A stretch of DNA of 10,005 bases from Candidatus Bathyarchaeota archaeon (GCA_004376975.1 SOJA01000057.1:1-10005); one strand, 5' to 3'; positions 1-5,748 are shown, counted from the first letter of the stretch. Translations and numbers: made by a program. Notes: generated by a model not told the origin, from the sequence alone.

Positions 1-34
1 AACTCTGTGAAATCCCGTCGAAATCTAATTATAG

Positions 35-41
35 AAAAAAA
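35..41 (-). terminator. Oligo-T terminator after the CdvA-like gene
   Basis: Seven consecutive A on the plus strand read as T7 on the minus strand, 13 nt after the stop codon of the CdvA-like gene. Archaeal RNA polymerase terminates at such U-tracts without needing a hairpin. Confidence 0.5.
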
Positions 42-53
42 GGGAGAAATTAG

Positions 54-752
54 TTACTCTTGGTTTTCTTCTCCTTCGATCGTCGTTTCCGTTGATTGCG
101 TTTCTTCCTCCGTTTGTTGTTCTGTTTCTTGTGTCTCTTCCTCGTTTTGAAAGGAACCTTCGTCGCTGCTCTCCACAGGTTCAGTTGGTGGTTCGGGCAG
201 ATTCTGCTCCACATTTTCTTCAGGAGTTTTCTCAAATTCGACTGCTGAACTGGTTTCCTCCGTGATTTCAATTTCAGGTTGAGGCAGTTCAACATTTTCT
301 GTAGGCTGTATTTCTGCTTGAGGTTCAACCGTATCTGTTGTCGGAGCTGGTATGCTGCTTGAAAGTTGATTTATGGCTTCTTTGGCAGTGTCTAATTCCT
401 GCCTTGCAGCTTCAAGTCCTGTTGACAATATACTGATTTCACGTTGGTAAACGTCTTCATCTATTTCACCTGTTACGTGCTTGATTTCAAAGTTTGCAAG
501 GAGCAGCTCTAATGTTTTAGTGTGCTGTTCAACTTCTTCTACTTTAGAATTCATTTTGTTCAGCAAGGCTCTTTGTTGTTTTTCAATCTCTGCGACTGCT
601 TCGTCTATCTTGGTGTTGAACAAGTCATATGTAGACTGTGATATCTTGCCAGAGCTCAATAAATTATCCAAAGCTTCCTTCTTTTTCTTTGTCATCTCAT
701 ATTCTTCGTTTAATCTCTCAAAAGGATGCTTCCACGAGATCAATTTTAACAC
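54..752 (-). CDS. CdvA-like coiled-coil protein with acidic C-terminal tail
   Basis: The 232-residue protein has two parts. Residues 7-130 are predicted coiled coil rich in Lys, Glu and Leu. Two similar segments, GKISQSTY (35-42) and GEIDEDVY (95-102), flank a long helix. The order resembles the coiled-coil region of archaeal CdvA, the membrane-binding protein that recruits ESCRT-III-like CdvB in cell division. Residues 131-232 form a low-complexity tail of Pro, Glu and Thr, ending almost entirely in Glu, Thr and Gln, probably disordered. The N-terminal PRC-barrel of Sulfolobus CdvA is absent: the start is GTG with an in-frame TAG directly before it, so the gene cannot extend upstream in this frame. 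Membership of the CdvA-like coiled-coil family is inferred from recalled sequence similarity; a role in division is possible but unproven. No cdvB- or cdvC-type gene is visible nearby. Confidence 0.72.
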   Translation of the reverse strand: MLKLISWKHPFERLNEEYEMTKKKKEALDNLLSSGKISQSTYDLFNTKIDEAVAEIEKQQRALLNKMNSKVEEVEQHTKTLELLLANFEIKHVTGEIDEDVYQREISILSTGLEAARQELDTAKEAINQLSSSIPAPTTDTVEPQAEIQPTENVELPQPEIEITEETSSAVEFEKTPEENVEQNLPEPPTEPVESSDEGSFQNEEETQETEQQTEEETQSTETTIEGEENQE

Positions 753-968
753 CTAACAATTTTTATGCTAAAAAGAAGGAAATAACATTTATTGACATGT
801 AGATATATCGCTAAGTATTAAGAATAGAGTTTTCACCTTTTAAATGGAAGATTAAGCTTTAAAAACAAAAGGAACCGCAAACCTTCCATAGCGTTGAAAA
901 GTGAAATATTATCTCCATCATTGTGAAAGGTCAGCGTTATTTCAACATAGGTTTTTTGTCTTTGTCAG

Positions 969-985
969 TGTTCAAAGTTTGAACA
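969..985. promoter_or_regulatory. 17-bp palindrome, candidate operator
   Basis: TGTTCAAA-G-TTTGAACA is a perfect 8+1+8 inverted repeat. It lies about 45 bp upstream of the TATA box of the PadR-type regulator and 217 bp upstream of the divergent CdvA-like start. The perfect dyad and its place in a divergent intergenic region suggest a binding site for a dimeric regulator, plausibly the adjacent PadR-like protein acting on its own promoter. The partner is inferred. Confidence 0.5.
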
Positions 986-1011
986 TTTCGTCTTCTGTTT
1001 CAACATCTGAT

Positions 1012-1023
1012 TTCGAATTCGAA
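1012..1023. promoter_or_regulatory. 12-bp palindrome next to the TATA box
   Basis: TTCGAATTCGAA is a perfect palindrome ending six bases before the TATA-like element of the PadR-type gene, so a bound protein would compete with TBP/TFB. Its TTCGAA half resembles the TTCAAA half of the dyad at 969-985, so both could be sites for one regulator. Confidence 0.4.
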
Positions 1024-1028
1024 TTAAG

Positions 1029-1042
1029 TTTAAATATTTATA
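1029..1042 (+). promoter_or_regulatory. TATA box of the PadR-type gene
   Basis: TTTAAATATTTATA is an archaeal TATA-like element. Transcription would start about 25 nt downstream, near 1062-1068, giving a leader of about 45 nt to the ATG at 1109. Confidence 0.5.
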
Positions 1043-1108
1043 CCTGACTAAAATCTTAAAAAGTGAGCACGTGTGGCTGCATTGACAGTTATAGTTGGCG
1101 GTGGAAAA

Positions 1109-1432
1109 ATGGAAGGGAAAATACTGAAGAAGATGCATGAAAGAATAATCAAAAATTTTATGGAAATAATAATTCTATCTGAACTAAGAAACAGACCCAT
1201 CAGCGGATATGATGTTATATCTTTCATACACAACAAATTTCATATCCTCGTGAGTTCAGGCACGGTCTACTCGCTTCTTTATTCACTTGAAAGAAACGAA
1301 TTAATCGAAGGAACATGGAACGAAAGAAAAAGAGTATATAAGCCTACAGGAAAAGGCATGAAAACAATCGAAACAATACTGAATGCGAACGACAAAATCA
1401 AAATTTTCATAACAAGCATTCTGCAGGTATAA
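1109..1432 (+). CDS. PadR-family winged-helix transcriptional regulator
   Basis: A 107-residue protein that is essentially a PadR-type winged helix-turn-helix domain. Helix 1 is ERIIKNFMEIIILSEL (11-26). The turn RPISGYDVISFI (29-40) is characteristic. The recognition helix and wing are SSGTVYSLLYSLERNELI (49-66) and ERKRVYKPTGKG (72-83). PadR-type repressors bind DNA as dimers and often respond to small molecules; the usual C-terminal dimer helix is short here (MKTIETILNANDKIKIF). The frame opens at GTG 1073, but ATG 1109 is preferred because GGCGGTGG lies just upstream at good spacing and the GTG is close to the predicted transcription start. Palindromes at 969-985 and 1012-1023 suggest autoregulation. 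The ligand and target genes are unknown; the divergent CdvA-like gene is a candidate target by position only. Confidence 0.85.
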   Translation: MEGKILKKMHERIIKNFMEIIILSELRNRPISGYDVISFIHNKFHILVSSGTVYSLLYSLERNELIEGTWNERKRVYKPTGKGMKTIETILNANDKIKIFITSILQV

Positions 1433-1446
1433 TCTACTCATTAACC

Positions 1447-1453
1447 TTTTTTT
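1447..1453 (+). terminator. Oligo-T terminator after the PadR-type gene
   Basis: A run of seven T begins 14 nt after the stop codon of the PadR-type gene and before the tRNA promoter region, a typical archaeal termination signal. Confidence 0.5.
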
Positions 1454-1471
1454 GCATAGCATAATCGAAAT

Positions 1472-1483
1472 CCTAAAAAGTAT
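1472..1483 (+). promoter_or_regulatory. Probable TATA region of the tRNA-Lys gene
   Basis: CCTAAAAAGTAT lies about 35-45 nt upstream of the first tRNA base, a distance fitting an archaeal tRNA promoter with a short 5' leader. The sequence is only moderately TATA-like. Confidence 0.35.
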
Positions 1484-1516
1484 CTTTTGTCACTTTTAAG
1501 GCGAAAGGAACACTCT

Positions 1517-1618
1517 GGGCCCGTAGCTCAGCAAGGATAGAGCACCGGGCTTTTAAGCAACACAGGCTGTTGTTGCACAGAAACCCGGGGGTCCTGGGTT
1601 CAATTCCCAGCGGGCTCG
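1517..1618 (+). tRNA. tRNA-Lys(UUU) with a 27-nt anticodon-loop intron
   Basis: The full cloverleaf can be drawn. Acceptor stem GGGCCCG/CGGGCTC has one G-U pair and discriminator G at 1618. The D-stem is GCTC/GAGC. The anticodon stem is CCGGG (1545-1549)/CCCGG (1584-1588). The T-arm is CTGGG-TTCAATT-CCCAG. The anticodon TTT is at 1552-1554 after the invariant T33, giving Lys. The anticodon loop is too long: with an intron after position 37, bases 1556-1582 are removed and the mature tRNA is 75 nt before CCA addition. The intron can fold on itself through GCAACA (1557-1562) and TGTTGC (1571-1576), as expected for a substrate of the archaeal splicing endonuclease, although I could not confirm a perfect bulge-helix-bulge. 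CCA is not encoded. Confidence 0.93.
1556..1582 (+). other. tRNA-Lys intron (position 37/38)
   Basis: These 27 bases interrupt the anticodon loop after A37, the canonical site of archaeal tRNA introns. They contain a six-base inverted repeat, GCAACA and TGTTGC. Exact splice ends could shift by a base because A occurs on both sides. Confidence 0.8.
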
Positions 1619-1765
1619 CTTACCTTGATTTCCACCTGGATTGTTCCATATAGTAATCTTGGCGAAAATTCGCAGTGTTTGCTTACGCGTCGTTTGTTTA
1701 AGGCTGGTTATCATTGTTGTAAGGTGTGCTCAACAGTCTTGGTCGAAGTTGAGTTTTCCATGGTT

Positions 1766-2020
1766 CTACGAATATACCCTGCTGAGACGGTTGAATTCTT
1801 TAACTGAGCTTAGCCATGTGGAGGATGAACGTTTAAACAATGTTACTGCGGTTCTCGTGCGCGTGCTAAGATAGCGGATGTTACCGCTGAAATAATGATT
1901 CACCTCGCGATTTTCTCTTTTTGTTTGTTCTAGCTTTAACTTGATTTCTGATCTGAACAGTTTGTCGAGGTTCATCCTTGGAGGAACATGCGTAAACTCC
2001 AGTGTCGACACTTTTAACAT
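1766..2020 (-). CDS. Doubtful small hypothetical protein
   Basis: An 84-codon frame starts six bases after the stop of the two-TM protein gene on the same strand, so it could be the second gene of a pair. Residues 16-38 are highly charged and could form an amphipathic helix. The C-terminal half is rich in Ser, Arg and Thr. No Shine-Dalgarno precedes the ATG, I recognise no family, and opposite-strand frames overlap it. It may be spurious or a degraded gene. The surrounding stretch 1619-2026 holds nothing else recognisable except a hairpin (AGCGG/CCGCT, 1873-1888) and an alternating tract at 1856-1866. Confidence 0.25.
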   Translation of the reverse strand: MLKVSTLEFTHVPPRMNLDKLFRSEIKLKLEQTKRENREVNHYFSGNIRYLSTRTRTAVTLFKRSSSTWLSSVKEFNRLSRVYS

Positions 2021-2026
2021 CGTGCT

Positions 2027-2314
2027 TTAATGGTCTTCTTTGTCTTCCTTAAGGGAGTTAACATATTTGTTTACACTCTCTTTTACATCCCACACCCTTG
2101 AACTCCTCAATAATGCCAGATAATTCTCCTCCCTCTTTTTTACAACATAATACCATAGTGTCAACAACGGAGAAAAAAGAGCAAAAATCAACAAATATGT
2201 AAATACCCCTAGAGGATAGATAAAGCACATCATCACACATAACCATGTGTAGAGGTAAGTAAACAACACTAATCCTATCACTTCCAGTAAATATCTAACT
2301 CCTTCAAAGTCCAT
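2027..2314 (-). CDS. Small two-TM membrane protein, hypothetical
   Basis: A 95-residue protein with two hydrophobic segments, about residues 8-30 and 34-58, separated by a short Pro/Gly turn, followed by a charged cytoplasmic-type tail (KKREEN, then VKESVNKYVNSLKEDKEDH). The frame opens at GTG 2323, but ATG 2314 is chosen because AAGGTGG lies five bases before it, making a good archaeal Shine-Dalgarno out of what would otherwise be the GTG start. I do not recognise a family. It is divergent from the M48 protease gene, with about 320 bp between them. Function unknown. Confidence 0.6.
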   Translation of the reverse strand: MDFEGVRYLLEVIGLVLFTYLYTWLCVMMCFIYPLGVFTYLLIFALFSPLLTLWYYVVKKREENYLALLRSSRVWDVKESVNKYVNSLKEDKEDH

Positions 2315-2355
2315 ACTTTCCACCTTGGGTAATTCTCAACTCACTAGAGTATTTA

Positions 2356-2371
2356 GCCCTTATGAAAGGGC
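2356..2371. other. Perfect 6-bp hairpin with 4-nt loop
   Basis: GCCCTT-ATGA-AAGGGC lies in the 2315-2633 intergenic region between two divergent genes. It could be an RNA hairpin or a protein site. No coding sequence is evident in the rest of this gap. Confidence 0.3.
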
Positions 2372-2496
2372 ATGCTTGTACGTGACCTCAGGTTAGACAA
2401 CTGCTTCCAACGTGTAACTTTTGGACAGCAGCATATCTGGAAAAGAGAAACATGCCACTGTTTATGGAGGAAGCCAGAAAACTCGTAGAGACACAG

Positions 2497-2504
2497 TATA
2501 AATA
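2497..2504. promoter_or_regulatory. Second TATA-like element in the divergent gap
   Basis: TATAAATA reads as a fair TATA box on either strand. On the plus strand it would give the M48 protease gene a second, longer leader of about 110 nt. On the minus strand it is about 180 bp from the two-TM gene, which is far. Confidence 0.25.
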
Positions 2505-2584
2505 GATGTTAATCCATCAGAGTTTAACAGCATTTCAGAAAAGCAAGTGATAACACATAAAGTAATGTAAAAGACGCTATAGCA

Positions 2585-2595
2585 AAAAATATAAG
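2585..2595 (+). promoter_or_regulatory. TATA box of the M48 protease gene
   Basis: AAAAAATATAA sits so that transcription would start near 2615. That excludes the ATG at 2613 and supports the ATG at 2634, which would then have a leader of roughly 20 nt containing its GAGG ribosome site. Confidence 0.45.
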
Positions 2596-2633
2596 CTACT
2601 TGTGTTTCGTGAATGCTGGTTGAGGATAAAAGG

Positions 2634-3593
2634 ATGGATCTTTGGAAACTACGATTATCCATGGTCGGGACTCTGGGAATAATAATTGGCTTGTCAACGT
2701 TATTCTTCACGGTTATCCTGAGTTTAATGAGTTCCTTCAGTTTCATAACTCTAGGCATTTTGGTTGTTGCTTTCAACATCTTTCAATGGTTAATCTCTCC
2801 GTACATAATTGACGCGGTTTATCATGTGCGGGAAATTCCAGTGCATGAGAACCCTAAGCTTCACGAAACTGTTGAAAATCTCAGCAGAAAAAGCGGCATA
2901 AAAAAGCCGCGGCTCATGCTTGCACGAATTCCAATTCCCAACGCGTTTGCGTACGGATCGCCAATCGCTGGAAATCGTGTAGCTGTTACAACTGGGTTGT
3001 TAAAATCACTGGAGTACGAGGAAGTTGAGGCTGTCCTTGGGCATGAGTTTGGACATCTGAAACATAGAGACGTTCAGATAATGATGTTTGTTTCCATATT
3101 GCCGTCACTCCTCTATTTTATCGGATATTCACTTATGCTGTCGTCTATGTTCGGCAGACAAAGGAACGAAGGCGGTGGAACAGTATTGCTGGGCATAGTT
3201 TTCATGGTTTTTTCATGGGTTCTAAACATGTTCATTCTGTATCTAAGTAGATTACGCGAATATTATGCTGACAGACACAGCGCTTTAATAGTTGATGATG
3301 GATCGAGGAAGCTTTCAGAAGGACTTGCAAAGATAGTTCGCTCGAGTAGAAATGTGAGAAAAACTAGGAAACAAGCACAGAAGTTGAACGCTTTTAAGGC
3401 ATTATTCATTGCGGACCCCGACTGCGCACAAACAGATTCCATGGCAATATCGTACGTGGTACCTTCGAGTGACCAAAAACTAGTTCAAGATATTATGTCA
3501 CGGAAAATGACAATGATGGACAGGATTATGGAAGTCTTTTCAACACACCCGAACGTAGTCAAGAGGCTGAAAGCTCTACAGAAACTAAACTAG
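2634..3593 (+). CDS. htpX: HtpX-like M48 family membrane zinc metalloprotease
   Basis: An M48B-type integral membrane protease (319 residues from this start; numbering below from ATG 2613). The zinc site is HEFGH (H144, E145, H148) in VLGHEFGHLKHRD, with the third ligand E216 in SRLREYYADRHSA, the standard HtpX pattern. Two N-terminal TM segments (about 15-39 and 44-70) precede the catalytic domain, and two more (about 155-180 and 189-211) lie between HEXXH and the third ligand. The end, FSTHPNVVKRLKAL, matches the conserved HtpX C-terminus. HtpX degrades misfolded membrane proteins with its active site facing the cytoplasm; archaeal versions are assumed similar. ATG 2634 is preferred over ATG 2613 because GAGG lies eight bases upstream and the TATA box at 2585-2595 places the transcript start after 2613. 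All catalytic residues are intact. Confidence 0.93.
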   Translation: MDLWKLRLSMVGTLGIIIGLSTLFFTVILSLMSSFSFITLGILVVAFNIFQWLISPYIIDAVYHVREIPVHENPKLHETVENLSRKSGIKKPRLMLARIPIPNAFAYGSPIAGNRVAVTTGLLKSLEYEEVEAVLGHEFGHLKHRDVQIMMFVSILPSLLYFIGYSLMLSSMFGRQRNEGGGTVLLGIVFMVFSWVLNMFILYLSRLREYYADRHSALIVDDGSRKLSEGLAKIVRSSRNVRKTRKQAQKLNAFKALFIADPDCAQTDSMAISYVVPSSDQKLVQDIMSRKMTMMDRIMEVFSTHPNVVKRLKALQKLN

Positions 3594-3651
3594 CAACAGA
3601 TGCATAGTCCTTTCGGGAAGATAACTATAGACTTTATCTGCGTTTCCTGAA

Positions 3652-3658
3652 GATATAT
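3652..3658 (+). promoter_or_regulatory. TATA-like element before the HAD hydrolase
   Basis: GATATAT lies in the gap after the M48 gene. The predicted start of transcription, near 3680, falls inside the GC tract and downstream of ATG 3671, which argues for a later translation start of the HAD gene. Confidence 0.35.
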
Positions 3659-3670
3659 TCAAAGCCTACT

Positions 3671-4456
3671 ATGGCGCGCGCGAACGTGATAGGCGGAAGA
3701 ATTATTTTGTCAGGAAGGCACCAAAAGGGAAAGAGGAAAGATGTCTTGAATCTGAGAGGAGTTCTCATTGATTTTGGGTACACCTTAGCTTATCTTAATG
3801 AAGAGAATGTTAAAAAATACAGAGAAGAGCTTGTTTTGATTCTCAGGAAATACGGATATAACAAGACCCTAGACGATTTGGTTCCTATTTTACATAGCAC
3901 TTACAGGAACTCCACCAAGGGAGAGGTGAAAGACATCTACGAGTTTTGGAAGGTACTATTAAAAAATCTGGGAATACGTGAGAGACCAATACTCGTTCAA
4001 GAACTCACAGAATTGAGAAAAAATCATGTACCAACAAGATTTAGACTTTATGACAATGTAATCTCAGTTTTATCCGCTTTGAGAAAAAAGTATAAACTGG
4101 CTCTGGTTTCTAATTGTTTTGTAGGCTTATCTGACATTTTGAAATCGTTAGATTTGACACGTTTCTTCGAGTGCATTATTTTATCATACGAGGTTGGAGT
4201 AATGAAACCAGACAGATGTATATATCTTGAAGCCCTTCAAAGGCTCAAGCTTAGACCTGAAGAAAGCGTTTTTGTATCTGATGCAATCAGCGATTTAGAA
4301 GGAGCCAGAGAAGTCGGGCTTAAGACGATGCTGATACGTCAAGGAGAACGGACAAATCAGGGGGCAAAAGACCCAAACTTCAAACCAGACTTTCAATGCA
4401 AACATATATCCGAAATCATAGACTACCTTTGGTACGATTCGTGCATGCATGCATAA
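3671..4456 (+). CDS. HAD-superfamily hydrolase
   Basis: A Rossmann-type HAD protein with all four motifs. Motif I is VLIDFGYTL (nucleophile D34; the second Asp of the usual DxD is Gly36, a variant seen in some DFGGTL-type HADs). Motif II is LALVSN (S147), motif III is MKPD (K179), and motif IV is VFVSDAISDLEGA (D204, D208). A helical cap lies between motifs I and II (about 45-125). HAD enzymes transfer or hydrolyse phosphate through an aspartyl intermediate; loss of the second Asp could weaken acid/base catalysis. The substrate is unknown. The start is uncertain. ATG 3671 adds a basic extension beginning with a GC tract (Met-Ala-Arg-Ala), and it precedes the predicted transcript start. TTG 3746, with GAGG nine bases upstream, gives a typical N-terminus, MNLRGVLIDFGYTL, and is my favoured start. 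The last codons lie in an alternating CATGCATGCATA tract, so the C-terminus may be altered. Confidence 0.85.
   Translation: MARANVIGGRIILSGRHQKGKRKDVLNLRGVLIDFGYTLAYLNEENVKKYREELVLILRKYGYNKTLDDLVPILHSTYRNSTKGEVKDIYEFWKVLLKNLGIRERPILVQELTELRKNHVPTRFRLYDNVISVLSALRKKYKLALVSNCFVGLSDILKSLDLTRFFECIILSYEVGVMKPDRCIYLEALQRLKLRPEESVFVSDAISDLEGAREVGLKTMLIRQGERTNQGAKDPNFKPDFQCKHISEIIDYLWYDSCMHA
3674..3682. repeat. (GC)n tract at the HAD gene start
   Basis: GCGCGCGCG. The 13 bases before it, AGCCTACTATRGC, are shared with the tract at 5614. Confidence 0.8.
4440..4455. repeat. Alternating purine-pyrimidine tract at the HAD stop
   Basis: CGTGCATGCATGCATA is 16 nt of strict purine-pyrimidine alternation and spans the last codons and stop of the HAD gene. 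Confidence 0.7.
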
Positions 4457-4493
4457 AGCTCCTACTGCGTATTAAGAGTTGAGAAAAAGGTTG

Positions 4494-4859
4494 ATGGGAA
4501 GTAAGGCAACCAAGAGAAACGCTTCAATAGTTATTGCCACGATATTCTTTGCGATTTTTGGCATTCTTGCGATAATGGTGGGAATTGTTGACTTGATGAA
4601 TCCTATTTATCCTTGGGGTCAGAGGCTTCCAATCCTTGGTCATGTTGCTTTGGCGGTCGGTATTTTATCTTTAGTAGCAACAGGCTTGTTATGGAAGTTG
4701 AAGCGGTTGGGTGGATATTTAGGCATTATATCATTCGTGATAGCCTTTGCAGTCAATGTGTATGTTGGAGAACATCTGATACTCCATGTAATAGCAGGTG
4801 TCATAGCGGGATTAGTGTTGTTCATTCCCCTAGCTCTCGGATGGAAAAGTCTTTCTTAA
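4494..4859 (+). CDS. Four-TM membrane protein, hypothetical
   Basis: A 121-residue protein with four hydrophobic segments, about 11-34, 46-68, 73-92 and 96-117, a basic N-terminus (GSKATKRN) and short loops. The loop NPIYPWGQRLP follows TM1 and WKLKRLG lies between TM2 and TM3, suggesting a cytoplasmic basic loop. I do not recognise the family. The frame opens at TTG 4479, but ATG 4494 with AAAGG just upstream is the better start. It begins 37 bases after the HAD stop on the same strand, so the two may be co-transcribed. Function unknown. Confidence 0.65.
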   Translation: MGSKATKRNASIVIATIFFAIFGILAIMVGIVDLMNPIYPWGQRLPILGHVALAVGILSLVATGLLWKLKRLGGYLGIISFVIAFAVNVYVGEHLILHVIAGVIAGLVLFIPLALGWKSLS

Positions 4860-4883
4860 TCAAGATTCTGAGTTCATAACCTT

Positions 4884-4893
4884 ACATGCATGC
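4884..4893. repeat. Alternating ACATGCATGC tract
   Basis: This 10-nt tract lies directly before the zinc-ribbon fragment at 4894-4962. Confidence 0.5.
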
Positions 4894-4962
4894 TTGGTCA
4901 CTTGTGAAAGATGTGGAAATGTGATAGCCAAACAGAAGACTAATTTCTTAGATACCAAATAA
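4894..4962 (+). pseudogene. C-terminal fragment of a zinc-ribbon protein
   Basis: The frame reads VTCERCGNVIAKQ and ends DTK-stop, with a CxxCG knuckle (TGT codons at 4903 and 4912) typical of half a zinc ribbon. No ribosome site precedes it. The upstream frame stays open but stops looking like protein at the ACATGCATGC tract (4884-4893). I read this as the last 20 or so residues of a gene whose front is missing. An independent 22-residue peptide starting at TTG 4894 is less likely. Confidence 0.4.
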
Positions 4963-4997
4963 TTAAGGTTGAAGATGCGGCTTATAGGTGATAAAAA

Positions 4998-5014
4998 GCA
5001 TGCGCGCGCACACG
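4998..5014. repeat. 17-nt alternating tract with (GC)4
   Basis: GCATGCGCGCGCACACG alternates purine and pyrimidine for 17 nt and contains the palindrome TGCGCGCGCA. It is the best Z-DNA candidate in the window and sits in the leader region of the DUF3795 gene. Confidence 0.75.
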
Positions 5015-5062
5015 GACAAACTTATTATTGACGTGAAGTACTTCTCTACAAGAGGTCATTGT

Positions 5063-5386
5063 ATGAATGAGATGAATGCCTTCTGTGGAATAACTTGTAC
5101 AGACTGTAAAGCGTTTATTGCCACAAAGGAGAACGATGACGCAAAAAGAAGAGCGATTGCTAAGGAATGGAAAATTAAGCCTGAAGAAGTAAATTGTGAT
5201 GGCTGTGTGAATCCAAACGGACGACACATCAACTATTGGAGTACATGTGCGATCAGAAAATGCGGCACAGAGAAAGAAGTTGAAAACTGCGCTTATTGTA
5301 TCGATTATGCATGTGAAAAACTCGAGAAATTTCATGAACAGGCTCCAAAAGCAAAGGAAACCTTAGAAGAAATCCGAAAAAAGTGA
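5063..5386 (+). CDS. DUF3795-type cysteine-rich protein
   Basis: A 107-residue protein with ten cysteines: NAFCGITCTDC (C8, C12, C15), NCDGC (C45, C48), TCAIRKCG (C62, C67) and NCAYCIDYAC (C76, C79, C84). This spacing, with the AFCG start and the ending DYACEKLEKF, is typical of DUF3795, a family of small archaeal and bacterial proteins thought to bind metal or an iron-sulfur cluster. The biochemical role is not known. The open frame begins at GTG 4988, but ATG 5063 is chosen because AGAGGT lies six bases upstream and homologues start just before the first Cys. The 25-codon extension would include the GC tract at 5002-5009 and is probably not translated. The gene appears monocistronic. Confidence 0.85.
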   Translation: MNEMNAFCGITCTDCKAFIATKENDDAKRRAIAKEWKIKPEEVNCDGCVNPNGRHINYWSTCAIRKCGTEKEVENCAYCIDYACEKLEKFHEQAPKAKETLEEIRKK

Positions 5387-5433
5387 TTCCGAGAAAAAGT
5401 TAACCACGACGACACGCACCCAGGAGAATGATT

Positions 5434-5523
5434 ATGATCAAATTACCTGAGGCTATCACCATTGCGCGACAGATCAGCGCGCGCGCTCCTTTATTTACTT
5501 ACGACTTTAATCACACCCCATAA
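5434..5523 (+). pseudogene. N-terminal stub of a Fpg/Nei-type DNA glycosylase
   Basis: A short frame with an excellent ribosome site (AGGAG, seven bases before ATG 5434) begins MIKLPEAITIARQIS. This resembles the start of Fpg/Nei-family DNA glycosylases, where the residues after Met form the catalytic N-terminus (ELPE in the family; here KLPE). Coding similarity ends exactly where the (GC)5 tract begins at 5477. Beyond it the frame runs through unrelated residues to a stop at 5521. I infer a gene truncated at the tract. A genuine 29-residue peptide cannot be excluded. Confidence 0.45.
5477..5486. repeat. (GC)5 tract ending the glycosylase stub
   Basis: GCGCGCGCGC, with flanks forming the palindrome AGCGCGCGCGCT. 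The longest pure GC tract in the window; glycosylase-like coding ends at its first bases. Confidence 0.8.
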
Positions 5524-5613
5524 GAAAATCGGTTTCAACTCAACAACTTCTTCAATTATTCGAACTAAATTCAACATTGGGAAGTTGCAACATAAGGATA
5601 GCCTACTATAGCA

Positions 5614-5619
5614 CGCGCG
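5614..5619. repeat. (CG)3 tract
   Basis: CGCGCG preceded by AGCCTACTATAGCA, an imperfect copy of the sequence before the tract at 3674. Confidence 0.6.
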
Positions 5620-5689
5620 AAGAAAAGGATTGGTTTCTCACTATTCACCGGCGACAGTTGGAGCGTCCGCGCTTCCGAAATTCAATCAT

Positions 5690-5716
5690 AACGGGTGGGG
5701 TGGGATTTGAACCCCA
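5690..5716 (-). other. tRNA T-arm/acceptor-like remnant (antisense)
   Basis: On the minus strand the sequence reads GGGGTTCAAATCCCACCCC, which looks like the T-loop and 3' acceptor side of a tRNA gene. Only three T-stem pairs form, and no matching 5' acceptor, D-arm or anticodon arm is found upstream, where the (GC)n tract at 5717 begins. It is either a tRNA 3'-end remnant or a chance match. Confidence 0.3.
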
Positions 5717-5725
5717 GCGCGCGCG
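5717..5725. repeat. (GC)n tract beside the tRNA-like piece
   Basis: GCGCGCGCG preceded by TTTGAACCCCA and followed 17 bases later by the TATA box of the DUF996 gene. Confidence 0.75.
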
Positions 5726-5742
5726 GTGTATACTCGAAAGGC

Positions 5743-5748
5743 TTTTAT
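5743..5748 (+). promoter_or_regulatory. TATA box of the DUF996 gene
   Basis: AAAGGCTTTTATC has a BRE-like purine run followed by TTTTAT. It predicts a transcript start near 5771, twelve bases before the ATG at 5783. It follows a GC tract and resembles the promoter of the radical SAM gene at 7723-7732. Confidence 0.45.

Noticed and set aside
50..328. Lys/Arg-rich 92-codon minus-strand frame
   Set aside because: It overlaps the low-complexity Glu/Thr tail of the CdvA-like gene in another frame; its basic composition is a by-product of GAA/GAG codons.
1625..1874. Two overlapping plus-strand frames after the tRNA, possibly an integrase remnant
   Set aside because: No ribosome site, no integrase or other recognisable motif, and no repeat of the tRNA 3' end nearby to suggest an attachment site.
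5493..5612. Minus-strand frame between two GC tracts ending IEEVVELKPIFLWGVIKVVSK
   Set aside because: It looks somewhat protein-like but is about 40 codons, lacks a ribosome site and matches nothing I recognise; it could be another fragment, but support is too weak.
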